Source: Stictocephala bisonia (lineage: Eukaryota; Arthropoda; Insecta; Hemiptera; Membracidae). From it: a DNA stretch of 64,000 nt. The DNA is taken from NCBI GenBank assembly GCA_035578905.1, contig JAQJVL010000153.1:1139501-1203500 (forward strand). Reading direction: 5' to 3'. Shown here in pieces: positions 47,378 through 55,383 of this stretch (within the stretch, counting starts at the first letter, position 1; every line of letters starts with the position of its first letter). Made by a program: the position numbers and the translations under genes. The notes beneath the pieces were generated by a model. It had not been told where the DNA came from. It ran no database searches and was given only the letters and a program-made list of their open reading frames with translations.

Positions 47378-50200
47378 TCAGAGTGGTTGAAGAGTTGTAG
47401 ATTCATCATAAGTCGTCCTCCAGTTTAAAAATTCCTCTATGGAGTAGAAAGGTCGGAGAAAAAGCCAGGAGATCAGTTTTCTTCTGAGTTGATGCTGTTT
47501 TGTAGTGTTTTTTATCTCTTGTGGTAGGATGTTAAAAAATTTTGCTCCAGCATATTTGGGTTGTTTTTCAAAGAGGGTCAGTCGATGGGTGGGAAGTGTG
47601 TAATTTTTTGCTGTTCTTGTATTGTAGGAATGTGTATCGGCTCCTCTTGTCAGATCTTGTTGATTAGCATAAATAATTGTTTCTAGGATGTACAAAGCTA
47701 CTGCTGTCAGTATTTTTTGCTGTTTGAAGGCACTTCTACAGGATTCTTGTGGGCTCAATCCTGTTAGTATTCGGACTGCTTTCTTTTGTAGCACCAGTAG
47801 CCTTTGCATGTTAAATTTGGAGGAGCTGCCCCATACACTTATTCCATATTTCAGGTGGCTTTCAAAGAGAGCAAAGTATGCACATCTTGCCACTTCTGGG
47901 GTAGCAATGTGTTTAAGTCTTCTTAACACGTATAGAGCAGAGCTCAGTTTTCCGCATAGTTGGTCAATCTGATCATTCCAGGAAAGAGTTTCATCTACAA
48001 TTACTCCAAGGTATTTTACATTTTCCGTCCTTTCCACCTCTGGTAGCTCCAATACTTCGTCTTTCCTTTTTCCTAATATTAGTTGCTGGGTCTTTGTATT
48101 GTTCAATACTAGGTCATTGGCTTGGCTGTACTCTGATGCCATGTTTATTGCAATGTATGTTTCTATTTCCAATTGCGAGGGGAGTGTATTTTTTAGTAAG
48201 AGCACTGTATCGTCTGCAAACATTAGCGTAGAGCAGTAGTTTGTGAGGTAATCAGGAAGGTCACTGACAAAAATTATATAAAGGATGGGGCCGAGTACGG
48301 ATCCTTGTGGAACACCTCTGTCAACTGGCAATGCTTTAGAGGCAGTTCTTTTTGTTACCGCACGATCTGTAGACTTTATTTCTACTGATTGGGTTCTGCC
48401 TGTTAAATAACTCCTGAACCAGTCAGCTGATGCTCCTGTAATCCCACGATCTTCTAGTTTTTTTAGGAGCAAGTTGTGACTCAAACAATCAAATGCTTTA
48501 GTGAAGTCTAGGAGAATTGCAGTTGTTGTATCTCCCTTATCTAAAGCTGTTATTAGATGTTCTACTATGCTTGCAAGAGCTGTTGTTGTAGATTTACCTG
48601 CAACAAAACCGTGTTGTTCTTTGGGTAGCAGATTGTTTTTATTGAGATATGCTGTAAGTCGTACCAGAACAATTTTCTCAATAATTTTAGATACTACTGG
48701 GAGCAAAGAGATTGGCCGATAATTACTTTCTTGAGTTGGGTCTCCTTTTTTGAACTTGGGGTAAACTTTTGCAGATTTTAATTTTGATGGGAAAATACCT
48801 TGTGTAAATGATTTGTTAATTATAGCTGTCAGTGGGCATACTAGAGGCTCGATGCATGTTTTTATGAGATTAGTGGTGATGTCATCAAAACCAGCTGCAT
48901 TTTTTTGTTTAAGTTTCAATATAGTTGTTTTAACTTCATTTTTAGATGTCGGCCAAAGAACAAAGGTGTCTTGTGTTTGCTGCCTGGGGGGCTGTATAAC
49001 AGGCACACCATCGTAGACAGCTTGAGCTAGTGTGTTACTGGCGATACTTGAAAAAAATTCATTGAGTTGTTCTGCTACTGTCATGGGGTCAGATGTCAGT
49101 GTTCCATTAGTTTTAAGTTGTATTATTTCATCTGTACACCCATTTTTGCACCTCTCTTTATTTATTACATTCCACATTGCTTTGCTTTTGTCATCAGCAT
49201 TATTAATTAACTCAGATGTCAATTGTTTTCTTTGTGCCTTGAGGTGAAGGTCATAGGCTCTCTTTCTTTCTATTGCAGTAGCTTTATTTTCATCTGTGTC
49301 AGTCAGTAGGTATTTTTCTTGGGCTGCGAGAAATTGATCACGTTTTTCTCTAGTTTCTTGGTCATATTTAATCAATTGTCTTTTTTTCCTCCTCATGCAA
49401 GTGTAAGTATAAGGGCATGCCAAGTCCATGTTATAAGTTAAAATTTCCAAAAAATTGTCATAAGAGTCTTCTGCTGATCTAGAGTCAAGTACTTCACTCC
49501 ATTTTTCTTTTTTCAATAGGTTATTGAGTATTGCTAGGTTTCTGTCCGAGTAGTGTCTGCTGAATATAATTTGGGGAGGTAATTTGTTTTTAAAGTTTTT
49601 TATTGTCACTAATTGTCCTGTATGGTCAGAGATGAAGGAGTTTATAATGGAGACTTTTGGTTCACAGGGAAGCTTGTTAGAGCAGACCATATCAATGGAA
49701 GTCGCACTGTGTGGGGTTACACGTGTAGGTGGTAGATGCAGTCTTACGATGTTGTGTGACTTAAGAGTATCTTTGAGTTTTTTGTTATTGCTGTTGATCT
49801 CCAGGCAATCAACATTGATGTCACCCATAATTACAGTTGGGCTATTCCACGTAGGTATAGTCTCTAGGACGTTTGATAGGATGTCAGTGGCTACGTCAAA
49901 ATTGTTATTCGGTCTGTAGATTCCAATAATGTAGAAAGATGTTTTTTTCAATGTCAATTTTATTGCAGATATTTCACAGACCATCTCCAAACTATGTTTA
50001 TTTCCATTTAGACCTGTTGCATAGTTTCTTATTTCGTCTTTCACCAAAATTGCAACACCTCCCTTTTGGTGGTCCACTCGACAGAAGCTTTCAATGTGCG
50101 AATAGCCTTCTAAGTAGGTGTTCTCTAAGTTTGTCTTTGAAAGACCATGTTCTGTGATAATTAAAATATCAGGATTTATAGTGACAAGAAGGTGGTTCAT
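47378..50200 (-). CDS. LINE ORF2: endonuclease-reverse transcriptase
   Basis: 940 codons from the first ATG. It has an apurinic-type endonuclease domain (ITEHGL with E17; GDIN at 126-129; SIDMV with D170; SDH at 191-193). The reverse transcriptase follows, with NYRPISLL (493-500), LDFTKAFD (564-571), GVPQGSVLGP (629-638) and the catalytic FADD (661-664). The C-terminal region includes YGISVWGSS and HSYNTRTAKNY. No stop interrupts it. The frame stays open upstream of the ATG to 50323, and that extension encodes LNIFHQNADRLSNKID, the conserved endonuclease N-terminus. The true product therefore probably starts upstream, by frameshift from ORF1 or by reinitiation. It nicks target DNA and primes reverse transcription of the element RNA. 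Confidence 0.93.
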   Translation of the reverse strand: MNHLLVTINPDILIITEHGLSKTNLENTYLEGYSHIESFCRVDHQKGGVAILVKDEIRNYATGLNGNKHSLEMVCEISAIKLTLKKTSFYIIGIYRPNNNFDVATDILSNVLETIPTWNSPTVIMGDINVDCLEINSNNKKLKDTLKSHNIVRLHLPPTRVTPHSATSIDMVCSNKLPCEPKVSIINSFISDHTGQLVTIKNFKNKLPPQIIFSRHYSDRNLAILNNLLKKEKWSEVLDSRSAEDSYDNFLEILTYNMDLACPYTYTCMRRKKRQLIKYDQETREKRDQFLAAQEKYLLTDTDENKATAIERKRAYDLHLKAQRKQLTSELINNADDKSKAMWNVINKERCKNGCTDEIIQLKTNGTLTSDPMTVAEQLNEFFSSIASNTLAQAVYDGVPVIQPPRQQTQDTFVLWPTSKNEVKTTILKLKQKNAAGFDDITTNLIKTCIEPLVCPLTAIINKSFTQGIFPSKLKSAKVYPKFKKGDPTQESNYRPISLLPVVSKIIEKIVLVRLTAYLNKNNLLPKEQHGFVAGKSTTTALASIVEHLITALDKGDTTTAILLDFTKAFDCLSHNLLLKKLEDRGITGASADWFRSYLTGRTQSVEIKSTDRAVTKRTASKALPVDRGVPQGSVLGPILYIIFVSDLPDYLTNYCSTLMFADDTVLLLKNTLPSQLEIETYIAINMASEYSQANDLVLNNTKTQQLILGKRKDEVLELPEVERTENVKYLGVIVDETLSWNDQIDQLCGKLSSALYVLRRLKHIATPEVARCAYFALFESHLKYGISVWGSSSKFNMQRLLVLQKKAVRILTGLSPQESCRSAFKQQKILTAVALYILETIIYANQQDLTRGADTHSYNTRTAKNYTLPTHRLTLFEKQPKYAGAKFFNILPQEIKNTTKQHQLRRKLISWLFLRPFYSIEEFLNWRTTYDESTTLQPL

Positions 50201-50247
50201 AGTATCTATTTTGTTGGAGAGGCGATCTGCATTTTGATGGAAGATAT

Positions 50248-51771
50248 TTAATTCTGTGGTTTCTTTTGTAAAGATAGCTGCAGCGGTTTGGTTGTTGGAG
50301 GTATCTCTAAAAAATTGTTGATTTCATTGGGGATTTCAATGGATTTGCTTGGACGAATATTCTTGGTTTCCTCAATTGTATACTCCGTGGTAGATGTACT
50401 GGTAACTGATGATTTTTTCTGGTGTTGTAGGTTGGAGTCTATAAAGTAATCTAAGTATTTTGTGAAAAAATCTTCCAATGTTTCTTGACTACCTCTTATT
50501 TTTGCTGTCATAGGCGGAAGTCTCATTTTTGGAGTCAGTTTTTTAGTAGGAGTTTGGCTGTCTCTCTTAGTCTTATCCTCATTCAGTTTTTCACAAGTGA
50601 TTTTCTGTTTTTCTGTTGGGGTTTGGCAGTCTCCCCCAGTCTTCAACGGTTGGTTAGTTGTCATCTGGCCCTGGTCTTGGGTCGCACAAGAGATTTTCTG
50701 TTTTTCTGTCGGGGTTTGACAGTCTCCCCCAGTCTGCCTTGGTCCTTGTGTAGTCAGGGGGTGCTGTTTCTCGATATCTTTATGCTTAACCATTTGTAAC
50801 GAAACACTGAAACAGTTCTTCCTCCCCCTCTTAGATGGTGTATAGTTTTGTTTATCTTTCATATTGTTTTTAGTAATTTTGTGGGTTTGCAATTTAGACA
50901 AGTCTAGCATTTCTGAATTAGAAGGTGTTTCGGTGTGTATATTTTGTATTTGTGCTGTCATGCCTTTAACTGTACATTCCAAACTATCTTGCCTTATCTT
51001 CAGCTGTGTAAGTTCGGCCAGTAAGTTTAAGGAGCAATTTACAGGTTGAGGGATATAGTGGGATGGTTCAGTTTGGGTTTCATTACTCTTATAAGTAGGC
51101 GGCTTTAAATTTTGAGTTTCTTGAGCGTTTAGAATTTTTTCAAGGTTTGTAATCTTATTCTGTAAGAGATTTATTGTTTTAGCGTAGTCATCAACAACTT
51201 GACCTTGTTTGGTGTCATGCTCTTCAAAAATATGTTGTGTATCGAAACGAAGCTTCCTTTCTTTTTCCAATTGAACTTGAGTTTCAGAAATATTTTGTAG
51301 TAGGTCCTCTATTTTATTAAGATACTTATTTTCTTCATTTTTTATTTTTTCAATCTGTTCCTCCATAGTTTCTAGTTTAGCTTCTAATCTAATATTTTTT
51401 TCTTTCAAGATGTTATTTTCCTCAAGGAGTGCTGCTCCTATTTTTGCAGCCATTGTTAGTTTTTCATCATTATCATCTAAATTATCTAGAAAGTTATTTT
51501 CACTCAGACTGCTTTCTAGTTCATTTATTGTAGTATATAGGCAATCAGGACTCTTAGAGAGGTTGGAAGCGTTTGATGGGGTTACATTAAACGTTTCTGT
51601 ACAAGTACTACATTTCCATATATTTATTTCATTAGCAGTCCATTTTTTCAGAGTTTTTTCAAGAATGTTTTGGCAGCCAGCATGATACCACATATTACAG
51701 GGACCAGTGCATTTTATCCCTGAAAATTTGACTCCAATTGTACAGGAGCCACAGGGGAATTTTGAGGGCAT
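50248..51771 (-). CDS. LINE ORF1: PHD-finger, coiled-coil protein
   Basis: 507 residues. The N-terminus carries a PHD-like cross-brace: C7-x2-C10, C21-x3-C25, H30-x2-C33, C54-x2-C57. Residues of about 110-215 are strongly coiled-coil (LKEKNIRLEAKLETMEEQIE and following), suited to multimer formation. A Thr/Gln/Pro-rich region follows, with two tandem copies of TGGDCQTPTEKQKI and a third weaker TPTKK copy. ORF1 proteins of this type bind the element RNA as nucleoprotein particles. The ATG is at 51769-51771 and the stop at 50248-50250, inside the ORF2 frame. Confidence 0.9.
   Translation of the reverse strand: MPSKFPCGSCTIGVKFSGIKCTGPCNMWYHAGCQNILEKTLKKWTANEINIWKCSTCTETFNVTPSNASNLSKSPDCLYTTINELESSLSENNFLDNLDDNDEKLTMAAKIGAALLEENNILKEKNIRLEAKLETMEEQIEKIKNEENKYLNKIEDLLQNISETQVQLEKERKLRFDTQHIFEEHDTKQGQVVDDYAKTINLLQNKITNLEKILNAQETQNLKPPTYKSNETQTEPSHYIPQPVNCSLNLLAELTQLKIRQDSLECTVKGMTAQIQNIHTETPSNSEMLDLSKLQTHKITKNNMKDKQNYTPSKRGRKNCFSVSLQMVKHKDIEKQHPLTTQGPRQTGGDCQTPTEKQKISCATQDQGQMTTNQPLKTGGDCQTPTEKQKITCEKLNEDKTKRDSQTPTKKLTPKMRLPPMTAKIRGSQETLEDFFTKYLDYFIDSNLQHQKKSSVTSTSTTEYTIEETKNIRPSKSIEIPNEINNFLEIPPTTKPLQLSLQKKPQN
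50308..50314 (-). promoter_or_regulatory. Candidate -1 ribosomal frameshift site U-UUU-UUA
   Basis: In the ORF1 reading frame the codons are AAT TTT TTA GAG, so the heptamer T-TTT-TTA has the exact X-XXY-YYZ phase of a -1 slippery site. A -1 slip enters the frame that leads without a stop into ORF2. The -1 frame opens only about 10 nt upstream (TGA at 50324-50326). A weak 8-bp pairing (TAGAGATA with TATCTTTA) lies just downstream, but no strong pseudoknot is obvious. Confidence 0.6.
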
Positions 51772-52757
51772 TTTGAATTGTAAATGTTAATTAAAAATAG
51801 TGTAAATGCAGACAGTTTTTTGGGCAAGCTTTGGCTGATTGCTTCTGTTAAAATGATAAAAAATTTTAAAATCAGTTTTTTTGGCGAGCTTTGGCTGATT
51901 GCTTCTGTTAATATTATTTAAATAAAAATTGAAATAGAAAAAGAGCAGTTTTTATATGGAGGTTTGGCTGATTCCTCTAGTCTGGATGTCATAAATTTGT
52001 AAACAGGGTGGTCAGTGTATAAATGATTTATATATTAATGATCTTATATAACAATGTCAAAATGTTAAACACTTCTTCAGTTTTTTATGCAGAGTTTGGC
52101 TGTTTCTCTATGTTATAATTAAAAATAAGGTGGTCAGTGATTTTAAAAATATAGGTGAGCTTGTTAAATGGTAATCAAGTACTCTTGTCACTTATGCAGG
52201 TATACAGTACAGCTTGCAAACAGTTGTGTTAGGTCAGGTGCTGAGGCTGTATTGTCAGCAGCTGCTGGGTCACTGATCCCACCTGTGACACACTCACTCT
52301 GTGTTGTCCGCTTACTTGGTTGGCTTATGAGTTGGCATAATACGTCATTTCTGCTTGTGAGTTGGATATTCAAGTGACGTCACTAAGTCATGTCAGTAAG
52401 ATTAGGCGTTGAAATTTTAAATTTATTAAAACATGTTTTCTCCCCTTTTTTATTTTTTAGTAGATCTTGATGTTATAAAAATTAAGTGTTATTTTCACAT
52501 TAGAGTTGGTAAATTAAAGAGAGTGTTTGTTCTTGAAGTGATTATTGACTACTAGCTTGCCAGTGTCAGTTATTTGTGTGATATTCTTTGTCAAGTTTTA
52601 GTTTCCTGTTAAAAATATTATGTTAATTACTTACAAGTGGTCCAAGGTAAGCTTTATGTGCAAAGTAATAATAATTTGTTGGGGTATTACCACTTAAAAA
52701 CACTACTTTCTTGGGAGACACTTCACTAGAGACTGTAGTCAGTCAGCCATTTTGTAG
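51772..52757 (-). repeat. LINE 5' UTR with repeated modules
   Basis: Four related modules, in plus orientation CAGTTTTTT...GGTTTGGCTGATT, start near 51812, 51873, 51946 and 52077. The first two share GAGCTTTGGCTGATTGCTTC or its close variant. A second motif, GGTGGTCAGTG, occurs at about 52008 and 52130. Such repeated 5' modules often carry LINE promoter function, which is inferred here. Confidence 0.7.
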
Positions 52758-53474
52758 GATATATATATTTCAATATATTAATACATACATATATACAAAC
52801 CAAACCAAGTATATATATGAAAAAAATCAATACGTCAAAATTTGGAAGTACAATGTACCTTAAAACATATTAATTGCCAATAATTATCTAATACTCTTGA
52901 GGAAAATGCATTAGGTTATCTAAAAATAATACACTCAAACAGTACAAAACAAAATCGAACTCCAATAAAAGATAAACAATGAAAACTTTTAAGAAAAATA
53001 TGAAATCTCATTTTACTACGGGTGCTTACATTTAATATAAGACTTAAAACAAATTACTTTATTAATGTAATACTTTTTTTATTTCATTGTTATTAATTTT
53101 AACTGAGTACAGTTCAGAATTGAAGAACAGTTCGTTCATAAACATAGGTATATAAAAATACTTTATCTACATTGTCAACAATATTTATGAAATTTATGTT
53201 AAAAAATTTTAGGAAAGTATTGCCTGAAGATTTAAAAGAAATATCCTATTTGTATAATATAAATGTTAACGTAATTTTAGTAAATTAATTATAAAAATTT
53301 ACATCAAATAAGAAAAAAGAAACTACTTTAAGTAAATAGAACACGGTTTGCTAACCCTTTTCATTCCATAATTTGTTATTTAAAGTGTATTCAATTAATC
53401 AATATGCTCAGAAGTAATAATAGAAAAAATAAATGACTGTACATTGCGTGACTTGTTGACAATCTAGATTTGGA
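52758..53474. other. AT-rich intronic DNA
   Basis: A TATA-rich stretch at 52758-52815 adjoins the LINE 5' end. No gene was recognised. Confidence 0.4.
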
Positions 53475-54425
53475 AACTACTAAAACTTTCTTCCTAATTC
53501 AAGTAACATTTATTTGATACGAGAGTACGATTTTGGTGTCACTTAAATAACACAATTAATTTAGGTTTAAAGAAATGTTGTTTAGCGTTTGTGTTACCGA
53601 GTTTGCAAGGATTAAAAAAAAATTAACTTGTTTGAAATTCATGGTTTTACCCACGGAACTGTGTATATGACTAAAATGGTACAATACCTGTCTATCAGTT
53701 CCAAAGAATTTACATGCGGACTACATCTTTCGGAATAAGAATTCCATCTTCGAGTAATTCTTAAGTGACAATGAGCTCATGGTTTTAGCTCCAGCTGAAT
53801 TGTCGAGTTACAACACACCTTACATATACCACAAATAATAAATTAAACAAATACCTACCAATGTTCGTCTTCGTATTTGTCTTTGTTTAAATTATTATTT
53901 GCGTATGTATAAGTTGTGTTGTGTATACTCGACAATCCAGATGGAGCTATGACCTGAAGATGGAATTCTTATTCCGAAACAAGTAGTCAGCATTCTTTGG
54001 ACCTGATAGACAGGTATTGTACAATTTTTGTAACTTCTTGTTTGAATTATTAAATGAGTCTTATAGGCCCTACCAAACTAATCACAATGAATCAAACTGT
54101 CATCCGTCCACAAGAAATAATTTTATTATTATTATTCTTGCTACAGTGAGTGACAGGAGAGACTCACGCGCAATTTCACTCATAAAAACGTGTTCTTAAA
54201 CACAAATATCACTATAAAGAGCAAATTAATTCAAGCTAAATCGCCAGCATATTTTTTTCTTAAAGAATATAACATGGTGGACACTATACAATTAGTTTGA
54301 ACATTATTGCGTACTTATTTTAAGTTTTGCAGCAAATTAAAACTCAGAGTTTTATCATTTCAGACCAGCGGCGTCTGGCTGATCCGCCAGACCGCCAGTA
54401 CTAACGTTATTTTATTCGGACTATA
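53475..54425 (-). mobile_element. Foldback family A, one arm with nested insertion
   Basis: It matches the right arm of the element at 4920-6460 and ends GTTATTTTATTCGGACTATA at 54425. The match is interrupted at 53637-54036 by another palindromic element. The left arm is absent. Confidence 0.8.
53637..54036. mobile_element. Nested 400-bp palindromic element
   Basis: It is bordered by CTTGTTTGAA at 53627-53636 and again at 54037-54046, a 10-bp apparent target duplication. Internally, TACAATACCTGTCTATCAG and CGGAATAAGAATTCCATCTT each recur as reverse complements near the other end, as does a TGTCGAGT...ACAACACA block. The uninterrupted sequence is seen at about 6080-6110. It has no coding capacity. 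Confidence 0.8.
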
Positions 54426-54837
54426 ACAATCTCCACGCCCTTGGTATCTATGATGCGGCATCCTCAGTGATGGCACAGGTGATAGGCTATCTCTGAAGTT
54501 GTCTGCTAGTCTAGATAGTTATTAACACCATCGTGTAATTACCATCGGAATCTCTGGGTGTTATTAGTAGTATGATAGCTAACTGGTCGTAAATCAACAT
54601 AGTTGCATGGAACAATCGTTTACTCTTATAAAAATATATTTCTTTTACAATGTTTTTAAACATACGAGTCATTTAATATATACATTATTTATTAAGTACA
54701 AGAAAACGATATATTCTTCAAATATGTAACCTTTAAACAAATTATTAGTAACATAGTTTTTAAAAATATTAAATAGATTTGCAGTTAAGAAACACATTGA
54801 ACACAACTGCACCCAGTGGTAGTTTAATTTAGTTTGC
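54426..54837. other. P450 gene 2 intron matching gene 1 intron
   Basis: ATGATGCGGC, GTGATAGGC and TAGTTATTAACA match 12935-13225 of gene 1 in order, but without the SINE found there. The last part matches about 15040-15100. Confidence 0.6.
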
Positions 54838-55383
54838 TGAGGGGAAGGGAAGCTCTGAGGACATTCCTAGGTTACACTACAACGTTAGGTTTATTGTGCT
54901 CCCCTGTTGCTTACTAGAATGGGGTACCTTTTCCAAGCGGCTCAGCCAGTTCTAAAACCTTTTTCCCCAGACTAGTTACCAACCTGATGTCATTAAGATT
55001 CATGGCGGTGAGTGATTTGGTCAGCGTAGGGTATGATTCCCTCACCAGAGATTTTGTAAAGACCTGGCTGTGAAGCCGCTGCCATCTATTGAGGTTTCAA
55101 TTTCTAGCCAAGTTCAGTATTTCAGTCTTGGCAGTGGTAAGTCCAATGCCACATACTGATTCGGGCCCTACAAATGGAGTCCTCGCTCCAATCTTGGCTA
55201 GGAGGTCAGCCTCTTCGTTACCTGAGATACCGCTGTGCCCTGGAACCCACCTCAATTGGACATTATTGAGGCAGGTCGAGGCACTCACAGTTTGAAAACA
55301 CTCCCAAGTGAGTCTTGATGTGAATTGGCAGGAGTCAAGTGCCTTAAAAGCGGCTTGACTGTCAGGCCCAGTAGCAAATGACT
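54838..55383 (-). pseudogene. LINE RNase H domain fragment
   Basis: The minus-strand frame contains SQAAFKALDS, LRWVPGHSGISGNEEADLLA and KIGA. This is the RNase H motif (VPGHxGxxGNExAD) found at the C-terminus of I-, R1- or Loa-type LINEs. The nearby tail is broken by stops. Its 5' side is cut at 55383 by the 3' end of another LINE. Confidence 0.85.

Larger units (their letters stand above)
47262..52757 (-). mobile_element. Full-length-looking CR1/Jockey-like LINE
   Basis: On the minus strand it has a 5' region with repeated modules (about 52757-51772), ORF1 (51771-50248), ORF2 overlapping in the -1 frame (to 47378), a short 3' UTR, and a terminal heptad repeat (AATAGAC)n in plus orientation at 47262-47292 instead of poly(A). 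Both ORFs are open throughout. The short-repeat tail and PHD-type ORF1 favour a CR1-like clade. The 5' boundary is approximate and no convincing target duplication was found. It lies in the first intron of P450 gene 2, antisense to it. Confidence 0.88.

Noticed and set aside
50200..50307. Strong pseudoknot downstream of the slippery site
   Set aside because: Only a weak 8-bp pairing starting too close to the heptamer was found by eye; a folding program is needed.
47688..51685. Plus-strand ORFs across the intact LINE
   Set aside because: Shadows of ORF1 and ORF2 on the minus strand.
47214..52760. TACAAAATG at both ends of the LINE as target duplication
   Set aside because: The two words are not directly at the element edges (offset by the hairpin arm on one side), so it is likely coincidence.
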